Positions 11,809-22,574 are shown, counted from the stretch's first letter. The stretch: DNA of 35,344 nt from Myxococcales bacterium (GCA_016794525.1 JAEUJY010000120.1:1-35344), one strand, 5' to 3'. Notes: generated from the sequence alone by a model not told the origin. Translations and numbers: made by a program.

Positions 11809-13197
11809 GTGATCAGCCTGGACTCGGCCGGCCTGCCCGCGCAGGCCCTCGGGGCGACCGCGCTGCCCGCCGGCGCGGCGGTCGGCGAGTTCGTGCTCGA
11901 GGCGCTGCTGGCCCAGGGCGGCTTCGGCCAGGTCTACCGCGCGCACCACGCGACCACGGGCCGCGTCGTCGCGGTCAAGGTCCTGCACGGCGAGCTGTGC
12001 AGCGCGCCGGCCGCGGTGGCGCGCTTCCTCCGCGAGGCCGAGGTCATGGTCCGGGTCCAGCACCCGCACGTCGTCGAGCTGGTCGCGTGGGGCACCGTCG
12101 ACGACGGCCGCCCGTACCTGGCGATGGAGTTCCTCACCGGCACCGACCTCGGCCGGGTGCTGGCGACGCGCGGCCGGCTCGCGGTGGCCGACGCGCTGGC
12201 GATCGTCGCGCCGGTCGCGAGCGCGCTCGCGGCCGCCCACGCCCAGGCCATCGTCCACCGCGACGTCAAGGCCGCCAACGTCTTCCTCGCCAGCGACGGC
12301 GCCGGCGGCGAGCGCCCGATCCTGATCGATTTCGGCATCGCCAAGCTGGCCGCGCCCGACGCCGCCGAGCTCACCACCTCGCGCCAGCTGGTCGGCACGC
12401 CGGTGACGATGGCGCCCGAGCAGATCCGCGGCGGCGCGGTCGACGCCCGCACCGACGTCTACGGCCTCGGCGTGATGACGTTCCACCTGCTCACCGGCCG
12501 GCTGCCGTTCGAGGACGAGTCGCCGACGATCGTCCAGTACCTGCACGCCCACGCGCGGCGGCCGCGGGCCTCGGCGTTCGCGTCGCTGCCGCCGGCGATC
12601 GACGAGGTCATCGCGAAGGCGATGGCGATCGAGCCCGACCAGCGCTACCCCGGCGCGCCCGAGTTCGCCGCCGCGCTGAGCGCCGCCGCCGCCAGCGACC
12701 CCGACGCCGCCGCCGCGCTGGCGCCGCGCCCCGCGGTCGGCGTGCTGGTCGAGGTCCGCGCCGACGACGACGCGATGGCCGACCCCGACGACGCGCTGCT
12801 CGCCGATCTCGAGGGCCTGTTGCCGCTGGCCGAGGCCCGGCTCACCGCCGCCGGCTACGCGGTGGCGCTGCACGGCGGCAACCTGCTGCTGGCGGCGCGC
12901 GCGATCGACGGCGACGACGCGCTGGCCCGCACCGGGGCGATCGAGGTCGGGCGCGCCGTCGCCGCCGCCCTCGAGGCGCGGCCCGATCGCGATCCCCGCG
13001 TCGGCTTCGTCTGCGTCGTCCACGCCGCGGTCGCGCTGTGCGCCGGCGATCAGGTCCGCGCCGGCGACCTCACCGACGTCGCCTACTGGTCGCCCGATCC
13101 CGAGGTGCGCGGCCTGGTCGCCACCCGCGCCGCGCTCGACGGGCTGCCCGTGGTCGGCGCCGCGGTCAGCGACTCGCGGGTGTGGCAGGTCCGCTGA
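11809..13197 (+). CDS. Cytoplasmic Ser/Thr protein kinase with cyclase-like C-terminal domain
   Basis: The protein has 462 residues. The kinase domain (about 26-292) has the Gly loop AQGGFGQVY (35-43), Lys57, HRDVKAAN (150-157), DFG (174-176) and APE (202-204), so it should be active. There is no membrane helix and no N-terminal Cys cluster, unlike the two kinases on the other strand. Residues about 309-450 form a compact alpha/beta domain. Its order of features (GVLVEVRAD, then GYAVALHGGNLLLAA, then VGFVCVVHAAVALCA, then DLTDVAYWSP and GLVATRAAL) resembles a class III cyclase fold with the metal and transition-state residues missing. It lies downstream of the FHA/sigma-54 activator, which makes that activator a candidate substrate. 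Confidence 0.93.
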   Translation: MISLDSAGLPAQALGATALPAGAAVGEFVLEALLAQGGFGQVYRAHHATTGRVVAVKVLHGELCSAPAAVARFLREAEVMVRVQHPHVVELVAWGTVDDGRPYLAMEFLTGTDLGRVLATRGRLAVADALAIVAPVASALAAAHAQAIVHRDVKAANVFLASDGAGGERPILIDFGIAKLAAPDAAELTTSRQLVGTPVTMAPEQIRGGAVDARTDVYGLGVMTFHLLTGRLPFEDESPTIVQYLHAHARRPRASAFASLPPAIDEVIAKAMAIEPDQRYPGAPEFAAALSAAAASDPDAAAALAPRPAVGVLVEVRADDDAMADPDDALLADLEGLLPLAEARLTAAGYAVALHGGNLLLAARAIDGDDALARTGAIEVGRAVAAALEARPDRDPRVGFVCVVHAAVALCAGDQVRAGDLTDVAYWSPDPEVRGLVATRAALDGLPVVGAAVSDSRVWQVR

Positions 13198-13207
13198 GGC
13201 GGGCCGC

Positions 13208-13921
13208 CTACCGGCAGCGCAGCGCGGTGCCGATCATCTCGCGGAACGACGCGTCGGCCGGCGCGATCGTCGCCGCGATCGCCAGCCAGTCGCGCCACGG
13301 CAGCGCGCAGAAGCCGCTCGCGACGTAGCAGTCGGGGTGCGTCGCGTAGGCCGCGGCCTTGACCTCGGGGCACGCCGCGTCGACGTCGATCGTGTCCTCC
13401 ATCGCCTGCATCAGGCAGCGCCGCACGTCGTGGGCGAAGCGCTGGCCCGCCGGCGACAGCCGCGCGGTCGTGACCTCGAGGTAGCGCTCGCAGTACGCGT
13501 ACCCGAAGCCCTGGTAGTAGCCGGTCGCGCCGCAGCTGGTCGCGGCGGCGGCGTCGCGGCACAGGTAGTAGTCGCACTGCGCGCAGTCCTCGCGATCGAT
13601 GTAGTCGGCGCATCGGTCCGCCGCGGCCTCGACGGTGCACGCCGGCACCGGACAGCGCGACAGCACGCCGAGGCGGCACAGCGCCGTCGACGCGCCGTCG
13701 TCCTTGCCCGGATCGATCAGCGCGGCGCACGAGCTGGCGAGCACGGCGTCGGCCGCCGCGCCGTCGCACGCCGCCGGCGCGGGCTCGGCGCCGAGACACG
13801 CGGTGAGGTGGGCTCGGGCCGCGGCGCAGCGATCGTCGTCGGGCTCGGCGGCGCAGGCGCCCAGCATCGCCACCGCGCAGGCGAGCGCGGCGGTCACGGA
13901 GGTTGGCATCCGCCGACCCAT
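13208..13921 (-). CDS. Cys-rich lipoprotein, unknown function
   Basis: The protein has 237 residues from the ATG at 13921 ([23 protein letters not shown], lipobox LGAC); an ATG four codons later is equally possible, and no Shine-Dalgarno sequence decides between them. The mature part is rich in cysteine, in patterns such as [26 protein letters not shown] and [11 protein letters not shown], so several disulphides are likely. This style (short helices with paired Cys) is common in secreted myxobacterial proteins, but I cannot name a family. Its stop is 10 bp from the convergent kinase stop. Confidence 0.75.
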   Translation of the reverse strand: MGRRMPTSVTAALACAVAMLGACAAEPDDDRCAAARAHLTACLGAEPAPAACDGAAADAVLASSCAALIDPGKDDGASTALCRLGVLSRCPVPACTVEAAADRCADYIDREDCAQCDYYLCRDAAAATSCGATGYYQGFGYAYCERYLEVTTARLSPAGQRFAHDVRRCLMQAMEDTIDVDAACPEVKAAAYATHPDCYVASGFCALPWRDWLAIAATIAPADASFREMIGTALRCR

Positions 13922-14042
13922 CGCAACATCGGCGCCAGCGCGACGCCGCCGCAACGCCCCAGGATCACGCACCGCGTCACTGGCGCCTCGAGGCGCCGGC
14001 GACTGCACCGTGCGCCGGCTGGTCACAGCCCGCGGCGCGAGC

Positions 14043-14462
14043 TCACTTCACGTCGAGCTTGAGGTCGACGGCGTGCTTGCGCGGCTCGCAGGTCGCGTCG
14101 GTGCACAGCGCGAACCGCAGCTTGAGCGCCACCACCTTGGCGCCGGTCGTCCGCGGCGTCAGCGTCAGCTGGAACGCGGCGCGCTCGTGGCGCACCGTCG
14201 CGTCGGCCTTGCCGAGCTTGGTCTTGGCCGCGGCGACGTCGGCCGGCGCCACGATCTCGACCGCGATCGGGTACTCCTCGTTGACCTTGTAGCCGCCCGA
14301 CGGCGTCAGCTCGAGGCGGACGCCGATCGGCGCGCCGGCCACCGGCTGCTCGGCGGTGGTCGCGGTCACGACGAAGCCGTCGCCGGTCCAGCGCTGGGTG
14401 TCGGCGGCTGCCACCGCGGGCGCGGCCAGGAGAGCGATCATCGTGAGCGAGCGGAGCGTCAT
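14043..14462 (-). CDS. Small periplasmic protein with Ig-like fold, unknown function
   Basis: The protein has 139 residues. The signal peptide [20 protein letters not shown] is followed by a beta-rich domain. The segments [21 protein letters not shown] and [20 protein letters not shown] give a G-G-Y-K-x-N and a C-x5-C that recall the DsbD N-terminal (alpha) domain and its relatives; this likeness is by eye and weak. If right, it would accept or pass electrons in the periplasm. GAGG about 4 bases before the ATG serves as ribosome site. It lies downstream of, and in the same direction as, the OmpA gene but is separated from it by a terminator hairpin. Confidence 0.7.
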   Translation of the reverse strand: MTLRSLTMIALLAAPAVAAADTQRWTGDGFVVTATTAEQPVAGAPIGVRLELTPSGGYKVNEEYPIAVEIVAPADVAAAKTKLGKADATVRHERAAFQLTLTPRTTGAKVVALKLRFALCTDATCEPRKHAVDLKLDVK

Positions 14463-14561
14463 GGGGCCTCGTGGCGAGCCTCGGTTGTGCCACGGCCGTG
14501 GCGGCCGCGCCAGGTAGGTACGCCGCCCGGGCCCGGGAGGTTACGCGCCCCGAAACGGCGA

Positions 14562-14589
14562 CGGCCCGGATCCGCGAGGACCCGGGCCG
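14562..14589 (-). terminator. Hairpin downstream of the OmpA/TSP3 gene
   Basis: CGGCCCGG (14562-14569) pairs with CCGGGCCG (14582-14589); after an A-C mismatch an inner TCC/GGA stem closes on a GCGA tetraloop. It starts about 40 bp after the OmpA stop. Only three T follow on the minus strand, so it may need help from Rho. Confidence 0.65.
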
Positions 14590-14630
14590 CTCAGCCGCCT
14601 GGCGCTGCCGCCTGGCTCAGCCGATGGGCA

Positions 14631-16535
<1,905 letters not shown>

Positions 16536-16539
16536 GAAG

Positions 16540-16544
16540 CCTCC
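16540..16544 (-). promoter_or_regulatory. Shine-Dalgarno GGAGG of the OmpA/TSP3 gene
   Basis: Minus-strand GGAGG lies four bases before the ATG at 16535 and decides this start over upstream in-frame codons. It contrasts with the many SD-less starts in the window. Confidence 0.8.
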
Positions 16545-16707
16545 GGAAGGCAAGCGGGCGCCAGCGGGCGCACGCCAAGGGATGCCTTGAGTTACACCAG
16601 GATGCCGCGGAGGGTCAAACCGCCGCGCCGGGCGTTTCGCGTCGACGCGCGCTGGCATCACCCTCCCTAGTGCCCGCCCGGCTCCCCCCGGTTACGCCCG
16701 CGGACGC

Positions 16708-16733
16708 AAAAACGCCCCGCCGGGGCGGGGCGT
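16708..16733 (-). terminator. Intrinsic terminator of the leftward FHA / ctpA / ftsEX block
   Basis: ACGCCCCG (16712-16719) pairs perfectly with CGGGGCGT (16726-16733) around a 6-base loop, and on the minus strand the stem runs into five T (A run 16708-16712). It lies 37 bp after the FHA gene's stop. Confidence 0.85.
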
Positions 16734-16769
16734 CGACGGGAAGCGCGTCGGATCGAACGCCCCTCCCGG

Positions 16770-18701
16770 CTACTCCGCACCCGGGTCGAACTTGGCGTCG
16801 CGCAGACAGGTCTGGCGGATGCCGGTCTTCGCGCCCGAGCTGGCCTTGGCGTAGTACTGCTTGGCCTTCGCCTGGTTCTTGAGCTTGCAGGCCGACAGCG
16901 CGGCGGTGTTGACCGCCTTGTTGGCGACGCCCGGCGGGATGCCCGGCATCTTGAGCGCCTGCTCGGCCAGCTGCAGCGCCCGCGCGTACTGACCGTTCAT
17001 CGCCGCCGAGCTGGCGTCGCTGACGATCTGGGTCGGGTCGCCCGACGGGGGCGGGCTACCGCCGCCGCCGCTGCTGCCGCCACCGTTGCTGCCGCCGCCG
17101 CCACCCGACGGGTTGCTCGCCACGGCCTCGTCGCATTTGACGTCGCGCACCGCGGCGCCGGCGTCGGAGAACACCTTGCCGGCCTCGGTGGCGAGCTTGT
17201 CGAGCTCCTTGCACTTGTGGCTCTTGGCCAGGCTGTTGGCCTGCCGCTTGGTGTCGTTGAGGAACTGCGTGTGCAGCTTGTCGTAGCCGTCGCGCGCGCG
17301 GTTCTTGTAGACCGAGTCGGCGGGGATCTCCTCGAACGCGGCCACCGCGGCCTCGTACTGCTTGCGGCCGGCGGCGGCCGCGAAGTCGCTGTACAGGTTC
17401 GAGTTGGCCAGCTCGCGCTTGGCCTGGTCGGCCAGCGTGCGCGCCTCGGCGTTGCCCGGGTCGAGCTTGAGCACCTGGTTGGCGAGGTTCGAGGCCTCGC
17501 CCCACTTCGACGCGTCGATCGCGGTGCGGGCGTCGGCGAGGAGCTTGCCGGCGTCGCTGGTCACCGCCGGCGCGGCGCCGGTGCCGGGGCCAGGCGGCGG
17601 CTCGACGGCGGTGCCGGGGCCGGGCGGCGGCTCGACGGCGGTGCCGGGACCCGGGGGCGGATCGCCCGAGCCGACGCCGGGATCGGCGGTGCCCGTGCCT
17701 GCCGGGTTGGTCGCGGTGCCGGCGGCGACGCCGGGGTTCTTGTCGGCCGTGCCCTCGCCCGAGCCGCCGACCGCGACCTGCGTGTCCTTCTTGCTGCCGC
17801 CGCCGCCACCGCCGCCAGCCACCACGGCGATCACGCCGCCGACGACCACCAGGCCGAGCAGCGCGAACAGCCAGGTCTTGCTCTTGCCGGTCGGCACGTC
17901 GACGATCTGCGCGTCGCGGCCGAACAGGAAGTCCTCGCCCGGCTCGACGAAGCGGAACCGGACGTGGCCGAGGTCGATCGTGTCGCCGCGGCGCAGCTCG
18001 ACCTTGCCGTAGTCCTCGCCGTTGACCCGCACGCCGTTGCTCGACTGCAGATCCATGATCGTGTAACGGCCGGTGCCCGGCTCGCGGACGATCTTGGCGT
18101 GGTTGCGGCTGATCGAGCGGTGGTTGATCACGACGTCGTTGTCGTCGGTTCGCCCGATCACCATCTCCTGCTTGGTCAGCTGGAACTCGCGGCCGGCGAA
18201 GTTCGACGACAGCACGACGATGCGGGCGTAGCCGCCCGGCGCCGTCATCGCGGCCGGCGCGACCGCCCGGGCCGTGGGATCGGTGTCGGCCAGGCCCAGC
18301 GGCGTCGCCGCGGGCATCGCCGCGCCGGGCATCGCCGCGGCCAGCTGCGCCGGGTCGAGGCGCTCGATCGGCTGGGTGCGCGCGTCCTCGTACGGGACCG
18401 GCTGCTCGACGCCCTCGGCCTTGAGCTCGATGAGGTAGTCGCCGATCTGGACCCGGTCGCTGACCGCCAGCACGGTGCGCTGGGAGATGCGGGTGCCGTT
18501 GACCCGCACGCCGTTGTAGCTACCCAGGTCCTCGATCGCCACCGCCCCGTTGGCCCGGCTGATCCGCGCGTGCTTGCGCGAGACGTTCCGCTCGGTCAGG
18601 CGGATCGTGTTGCCCTCCTTGCGGCCGATCGTGATCTCGTCGCGCACCAGCGGGACGACCGTCGTCTTTCCCTCGTCATCCTGGATCACTAGCTTGAACA
18701 T
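16770..18701 (-). CDS. Double-FHA membrane protein with periplasmic TPR-like domain
   Basis: The protein has 643 residues. FHA domain 1 spans about 2-95 (GR 26-27, SRKH 41-44, NG 63-64) and FHA domain 2 about 158-252 (GR 183-184, SRNH 199-202, SSNG 220-223); both keep the phosphothreonine-binding residues. A membrane helix follows at about 276-296, then a Gly run, a Pro/Gly linker with tandem repeats, and a C-terminal helical TPR-like region (about 390-530 and 570-643) separated by a Gly/Ser linker. The FHA part would be cytoplasmic and the TPR part periplasmic. It reads kinase output, probably of kinases like those at 3-13 kb. It lies 63 bp after ctpA on the same strand; GGAG about 8 bases before the ATG supports the start. 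Confidence 0.9.
   Translation of the reverse strand: MFKLVIQDDEGKTTVVPLVRDEITIGRKEGNTIRLTERNVSRKHARISRANGAVAIEDLGSYNGVRVNGTRISQRTVLAVSDRVQIGDYLIELKAEGVEQPVPYEDARTQPIERLDPAQLAAAMPGAAMPAATPLGLADTDPTARAVAPAAMTAPGGYARIVVLSSNFAGREFQLTKQEMVIGRTDDNDVVINHRSISRNHAKIVREPGTGRYTIMDLQSSNGVRVNGEDYGKVELRRGDTIDLGHVRFRFVEPGEDFLFGRDAQIVDVPTGKSKTWLFALLGLVVVGGVIAVVAGGGGGGGSKKDTQVAVGGSGEGTADKNPGVAAGTATNPAGTGTADPGVGSGDPPPGPGTAVEPPPGPGTAVEPPPGPGTGAAPAVTSDAGKLLADARTAIDASKWGEASNLANQVLKLDPGNAEARTLADQAKRELANSNLYSDFAAAAGRKQYEAAVAAFEEIPADSVYKNRARDGYDKLHTQFLNDTKRQANSLAKSHKCKELDKLATEAGKVFSDAGAAVRDVKCDEAVASNPSGGGGGSNGGGSSGGGGSPPPSGDPTQIVSDASSAAMNGQYARALQLAEQALKMPGIPPGVANKAVNTAALSACKLKNQAKAKQYYAKASSGAKTGIRQTCLRDAKFDPGAE
17581..17660 (-). 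repeat. 30-bp tandem repeat in the FHA protein linker
   Basis: Units at 17581, 17611 and 17641 (the third partly diverged) encode repeated EPPPGPGTAV. The linker is Pro/Gly-rich and periplasmic, so the copies probably set its length. Confidence 0.85.
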
Positions 18702-18764
18702 CGGCTCATCTCCACTGGCGGTGGCCAGGCCATGTCCGCCGCGGGGGCGACCCCACGCCGGACC

Positions 18765-20042
18765 TCACTTGGACCCCAGCCAGCGCTGGGCGGTTTGGTA
18801 GGCGATACGAAGTTGGTAGTCGTCGGCCAGCCTGGCCTCGAGTATCGCACGGTTGCCGGACGGTTGCACCGCCGGGTCGGCCTCGTCGTCACCCGGGTCG
18901 GCGCCGGCCACCACGGTCTCGGCCTCGAACTCCGGAACCTCGATGTCGGGCGTGATCCCGCGCCCCTCGACCTCGTTGCCGGCCGGGGTCAGGTAGCGGT
19001 GCGTCGTGAGCTTCAGGCCCGAGCCGTCGTCCAGGTCGAAGTAGGTCTGGATGACGCCCTTGCCGTAGGTCTTCATGCCCAGCACGGTGGCGCGCCGGTG
19101 GTCCTGCAGCGCGCCGGCCAGGATCTCGGCGGCCGACGCGGTCTCGGCGTTGACCAGCGCGATCACCTTGGCGCCGACCGCCAGGCCGCCGCGGTGGGCC
19201 TTGTGCACCTCGACCGCGGCGGTGCGACCGCGGATCGTGACGATCAGGCCGTCGTCGAGAAACTCGTCGGCCACGGCCATCGCCTGATCGATCAGCCCGC
19301 CGGAGTCGGTGCGCAGGTCGAGCAGGATGACCTCGCCGGCCTTGGCCGCGATCAGCCCGCGCAGCGCGTCGGCGGCGTCGGCGCCGGTGGCCTCCTGGAA
19401 CCGGCGGATCGCCAGGTAGCCGATCCCGGGCGCCATCGGCTCGGCGCTGACCGACGGCACCTTCACCTGCGCGCGCACCAGCTCGAAGCTGCGCGGGGTC
19501 GGCCAGCCCGGCCGCGTGACCTGCACCGTGACCCGCGAGCCGGGGCTGCCGCGCAGCTTCTCGTCCCAGTAGCGCTCGTCCTTGGCGTCGTCGCCGATCG
19601 TCGCGGTGCCGTCGACGGTGACCACCCGATCGTCGACCGCGATGCCGGCGACCGCGGCCGGCGAGCCGGGCACGACCTCGTCGACGATCGGCCACGGCAG
19701 CGCGTGGGGCATGGCGTCGTCGGGGCCGCCCGGGCCCAGCGCCACGCCGACGCCGCCGAACTCGCCGTCGGTGTCCTCGCGCAGCCGGCGGTACTCGGTC
19801 GGCGAGAAGAACGCCGAGTAGGCGTCGAGGCTCTGGACCATGCCGCGGGCGGCGGCGTACAGCAGCTGGCGCTCGGGCACCGGCGTCACGTACTGCTGGT
19901 TCACGTACGACAGCGTCTGCGCGAACGTGTCGAGGCTCTGGTAGCGCACGGCCTCGGCGCGCCGCGGCTTGGCCGCGACGGACACCGCGGCGGCGACCGC
20001 GCAGCCGGCGGCGAAGGCGGCGGCGTGGGTCGCGCGCGACAC
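18765..20042 (-). CDS. ctpA: C-terminal processing peptidase, S41 family
   Basis: The protein has 425 residues. The N-terminus is an export signal or anchor (AAAFAAGCAVAAAVSVAA), followed by the S41 N-terminal helices, a PDZ domain (about 95-190, IVDEVVPGSPAAVAGI) and the protease core. The catalytic triad can be placed by spacing: Ser303 in TASAAEILAG, Lys328 in KTYGKGVIQ, and Gln332. Ser to Lys is 25 residues and Lys to Gln four, as in characterised CtpA/CtpB enzymes, so it should be active. These proteases trim periplasmic and wall-hydrolase-related proteins. The gene starts 43 bp after the envC-like gene, the common ftsEX-envC-ctp order. The GTG start is supported by TACCAT six bases upstream, so it may also be transcribed alone. 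Confidence 0.92.
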   Translation of the reverse strand: MSRATHAAAFAAGCAVAAAVSVAAKPRRAEAVRYQSLDTFAQTLSYVNQQYVTPVPERQLLYAAARGMVQSLDAYSAFFSPTEYRRLREDTDGEFGGVGVALGPGGPDDAMPHALPWPIVDEVVPGSPAAVAGIAVDDRVVTVDGTATIGDDAKDERYWDEKLRGSPGSRVTVQVTRPGWPTPRSFELVRAQVKVPSVSAEPMAPGIGYLAIRRFQEATGADAADALRGLIAAKAGEVILLDLRTDSGGLIDQAMAVADEFLDDGLIVTIRGRTAAVEVHKAHRGGLAVGAKVIALVNAETASAAEILAGALQDHRRATVLGMKTYGKGVIQTYFDLDDGSGLKLTTHRYLTPAGNEVEGRGITPDIEVPEFEAETVVAGADPGDDEADPAVQPSGNRAILEARLADDYQLRIAYQTAQRWLGSK

Positions 20043-20048
20043 GCGGCG

Positions 20049-20054
20049 ATGGTA
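20049..20054 (-). promoter_or_regulatory. -10 element (TACCAT), predicted leaderless start
   Basis: Minus-strand TACCAT lies exactly six bases before the GTG at 20042 of ctpA, inside the 43-bp gap after the envC-like gene. Confidence 0.6.
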
Positions 20055-20085
20055 GCGCGAACGCCGCGCGGTTGCCCGGCCGGCG

Positions 20086-20856
20086 CTACTTTGCCGGCGA
20101 AAGGTAGCGCTCGGGGTCGACCGGCAGGCCGCCCGGGCCCAGCGGCACCCGGACCTCGAAGTACACGCGGTAGCGCGCCGGCTGGCCGAGGCGCTGGCCG
20201 GCCGCGACGTAGTCGCCGGTCGCGACCGTCAGCTGATCGAGCTTGCCGACGACGGTCCAGACGCCGCCGTGATCGAGCACGACGCCATCGTCGAGCCCGC
20301 GGATCGGCCCGGCGTAGCGCACCAGCCCGTCGGCGGCGGCCACCACCGGCGCGTCGCGCTCGACCTCGAAGTCGACGCCGCGGCGCGACAGCGTGGCCTT
20401 GCTGTCCTCGTGGACCAGCGGGCCGAAGCGGCGGATGATCGCGCCGGCGACGGGGCGGATCAGCCGCAGGTCGGCGGGCGGCTCGGCGGCCCGCGCGCGA
20501 TCGGCGGTGATGCGCGACGCGGCGCTGGTCAGGCTGTCGACCTCGCCGGCGTACATCGCGACCTCGGCGCGGTCGCGCGACAGCAGCCAGCGCGCGGTGG
20601 CGCGGCCGCGGGCCACCGCCATGCGATCGGCGGGCGCGATCGCCAGCGGCTCGCCGGCGGTGCGCAGGAGCTTGTAGGCCAGCCGCACCCGCTGCACGCG
20701 CGCGCGCTGGCTGTCGTGCAGCTTGGTCAGCACCTGATCGCGGGCCCGCGCCACCGACGCCGCCTGCTGATCGAGCTGCTCGCCCAGGGTCGGTCCAGCG
20801 TGGGCGCGGGTGGCCAGCGCCAGCGCGGCGGCGGCGATCAGCGCGGCGCTACGCAT
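20086..20856 (-). CDS. EnvC-like protein with degenerate LytM (M23) domain
   Basis: The protein has 256 residues; E. coli EnvC has about 420. It has a signal peptide ([20 protein letters not shown]), a shortened helical coiled-coil region (about 25-125) and a LytM domain (about 132-254). Zinc ligands of active M23 peptidases are lost: the first His of HxGxD is Arg158 (RRGVD, Asp162 kept), the YAHL His is Lys205 and the LHFE His is Tyr232 (VYFEV). This matches EnvC-type activators, which do not cleave peptidoglycan but switch on amidases when FtsEX changes shape. The start overlaps the ftsX stop by 8 bases, so translation is coupled. Whether an amidase partner exists cannot be seen here. Confidence 0.88.
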   Translation of the reverse strand: MRSAALIAAAALALATRAHAGPTLGEQLDQQAASVARARDQVLTKLHDSQRARVQRVRLAYKLLRTAGEPLAIAPADRMAVARGRATARWLLSRDRAEVAMYAGEVDSLTSAASRITADRARAAEPPADLRLIRPVAGAIIRRFGPLVHEDSKATLSRRGVDFEVERDAPVVAAADGLVRYAGPIRGLDDGVVLDHGGVWTVVGKLDQLTVATGDYVAAGQRLGQPARYRVYFEVRVPLGPGGLPVDPERYLSPAK

Positions 20857-21709
20857 CGCGGGCCCCGGCCAGCACGCCGCCGGCGAGCCCGATGCCGGCG
20901 CCCAGCGCCAGCACGATGCCCAGCGTCGCCGGCGTCCAGGCCTGGGTCGAGAACAGGCTGCCGAGCTCGGCGGTGGCGGCGAGGCCGCGGCCGATCACCA
21001 GCGCCACCGCGGCGCCGGCGACGCCGAGCCACAGCCCGGCGCCCCAGGTCGGCGCCCGGGTGAACAGCGGGCCGGCGCCGAGCAGGCGCAGCGTCGCGCG
21101 CTCGGCGCGGTCGGCCGCGAGGTGCAGGCGGATCGCGGCGGCGACGGCGATCACGCCGCCCACGCCGACGACGACGAACAGCGCCCACGCCAGCCGCGCC
21201 AGCCGCGCCAGCGCGTCGGCCAGCGGCGCGCTGGCGTCGCGGGTGACCTCGACGTCCTCGATGCCGGCGGTCGCGCGCAGCTCGGCGACGACCGGGCTGG
21301 CGGCGGCGACGTCGGTGGTGCCGGCGGCCAGCGTGATCTCCAGCGAGATCGGCAGGCTGGTCGGCTCGACGCCGTCGAGCAGCTGATCGTGCGCGCCCAG
21401 CGCGACCCGCAGCCGGTCGCTGGCCTCGGTCGAGCTGACCACGGCGACGCCGTCGACGCCGCCGTGGGCGCGCAGCCGCTGGGCCAGCGCGTCGGCCTGC
21501 GCCAGCGTCGCGCCCTCGTCGAGGTAGACCACCATCGACGCCTGGGCCCGGGCCCCGTGCGACCAGGCGGCGACGTCCTGGGCCGCCAGCCGGGTGGCGG
21601 CGACGCCGACCAGCGCGGCCGCGATCGCGGCGATCGCCCACGCCGACGCGCGCCGGTGCTTGCCCACCAGCGCCAGCGAGCGGCGCACGACGCCCCAGAG
21701 CGCGGTCAT
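20849..21709 (-). CDS. ftsX: Cell-division ABC-type permease FtsX
   Basis: The protein has 286 residues. The topology is the FtsX one: a cytoplasmic N-terminus, a first membrane helix ([21 protein letters not shown], about 22-42), a periplasmic domain (about 45-175) with [10 protein letters not shown] and LPISLEITL, then three helices ([18 protein letters not shown]; a second near [16 protein letters not shown]; a last [17 protein letters not shown]). The cytoplasmic loop [20 protein letters not shown] matches the conserved EIEIMKLVGAT-like coupling segment. FtsX transmits FtsE state changes to EnvC-type wall-hydrolase activators. The ATG overlaps the ftsE-like stop as ATGA. It looks intact, in contrast to its partner FtsE. 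Confidence 0.92.
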   Translation of the reverse strand: MTALWGVVRRSLALVGKHRRASAWAIAAIAAALVGVAATRLAAQDVAAWSHGARAQASMVVYLDEGATLAQADALAQRLRAHGGVDGVAVVSSTEASDRLRVALGAHDQLLDGVEPTSLPISLEITLAAGTTDVAAASPVVAELRATAGIEDVEVTRDASAPLADALARLARLAWALFVVVGVGGVIAVAAAIRLHLAADRAERATLRLLGAGPLFTRAPTWGAGLWLGVAGAAVALVIGRGLAATAELGSLFSTQAWTPATLGIVLALGAGIGLAGGVLAGARDA

Positions 21710-22497
21710 CGGCGGTTCCCGGCCGAGCGGGCCAGCGGGAAGGGCACGACGTTGGGCACGGCGTCGTCGGTCGGCCGCGGGATCTCGGCCTCGACCAGCG
21801 GCGCCGCGTCGATGTCCTCGACGACGATCGTCGCCACGTCGACCAGCCGGTGCTGGTGGATCGTCAGCGTGCGCCAGCCGCGGCGGGCGGCGGCCTCGGC
21901 CAGCGTCGCGTCGCGCGAGGCGACCAGCGCCGCGGCGCCGTCGGCGGCCCGCGCCGCCAGCAGCTCGACGAAGCGGGCCGCGCCGCCCCCGTCCTGGTGG
22001 CTGGTCGGCTGATCGGCGATCACGACGTCCGGATTTCGGACGAACGCGCGGGCCCAGGCGACGCGCTGGCGGGCGGCCATGCCCAGGCCGGCGATCGCCA
22101 GGTCGCCGTCGACGTCGACCTCGGCCAGCGCGGCGTCGGCGCGGCGGCGGGCGTCGCCGGCGCGGACCCCGGCGACCGCGAGGGCCAGCTCGACGTTGGC
22201 GCGGGCGGTGGCGTCGGGCAGGAGCGCGAGGTCCTGCGGCACCACGCCCAGCCGGCGCCGCAGCCGCGTCAGCGACGACGCGCGCAGCTTGCGCAGGCGG
22301 TGGCCGGCGATCGCGACGTCGCCGGTGGCCGGCACCAGGCCGGCGATCATGGCGCACAGCGCCGAGGCGCCGGCGCCGGCAGGCGCGCCGACGATCACCA
22401 CCTCGCCGGCGGCGATCGCCAGCTCGGCGTCGACGAACACCGGCCGGCCGGCGAAGGCCAGGCCGGCGCGACCGAGCGCGATCAGGGGCTCGCTCAT
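21706..22497 (-). CDS. ftsE: FtsE homologue with lost ATPase motifs (candidate pseudo-ATPase)
   Basis: The protein has 263 residues from the ATG at 22497 (longer in-frame starts give non-protein-like sequence). FtsE ancestry is clear from the fold order, from [24 protein letters not shown] (Q-loop Gln88) and from coupling to ftsX. But Walker A is GAPAGAGAS (37-45), with Ala44 in place of Lys; the signature is LGMAARQRV (138-146) in place of LSGGEQQRV; Walker B is DVVIADQP (157-164), with Gln163 for Glu; and the H-loop is ASRD, with Arg195 for His. I rechecked each codon in the DNA. The Walker B Asp162 remains. ATP hydrolysis is unlikely; the protein may act structurally or bind nucleotide weakly. 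A C-terminal extension (about 225-263) is acidic/Pro-rich. Confidence 0.88.
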   Translation of the reverse strand: MSEPLIALGRAGLAFAGRPVFVDAELAIAAGEVVIVGAPAGAGASALCAMIAGLVPATGDVAIAGHRLRKLRASSLTRLRRRLGVVPQDLALLPDATARANVELALAVAGVRAGDARRRADAALAEVDVDGDLAIAGLGMAARQRVAWARAFVRNPDVVIADQPTSHQDGGGAARFVELLAARAADGAAALVASRDATLAEAAARRGWRTLTIHQHRLVDVATIVVEDIDAAPLVEAEIPRPTDDAVPNVVPFPLARSAGNRR

Positions 22498-22505
22498 GGC
22501 CTTCG

Positions 22506-22534
22506 GTGGTACGCCCGCTGGTCGGCCGGGGCAA
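22506..22534 (-). promoter_or_regulatory. Possible promoter of the ftsE-like gene
   Basis: On the minus strand TTGCCC (22534-22529), 17 bases, then TACCAC (22511-22506), then eight bases to the ATG at 22497. The -35 box overlaps the T run of the hairpin just upstream. Weak by sequence alone. Confidence 0.35.
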
Positions 22535-22567
22535 AAAAACGGCCGGGCCACAGGCGGTGGGCCGGCC
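22533..22567 (-). terminator. Strong intrinsic terminator pointing into the ftsE-like gene
   Basis: GGCCGG (22541-22546) pairs with CCGGCC (22562-22567); after a G-G mismatch CCAC (22548-22551) pairs with GTGG (22557-22560) around a 5-base loop. On the minus strand the stem runs into seven T (22539-22533), 36 bases before the ftsE ATG. It has the orientation of ftsE although no leftward gene lies directly upstream. Confidence 0.8.
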
Positions 22568-22574
22568 CGCGGCA

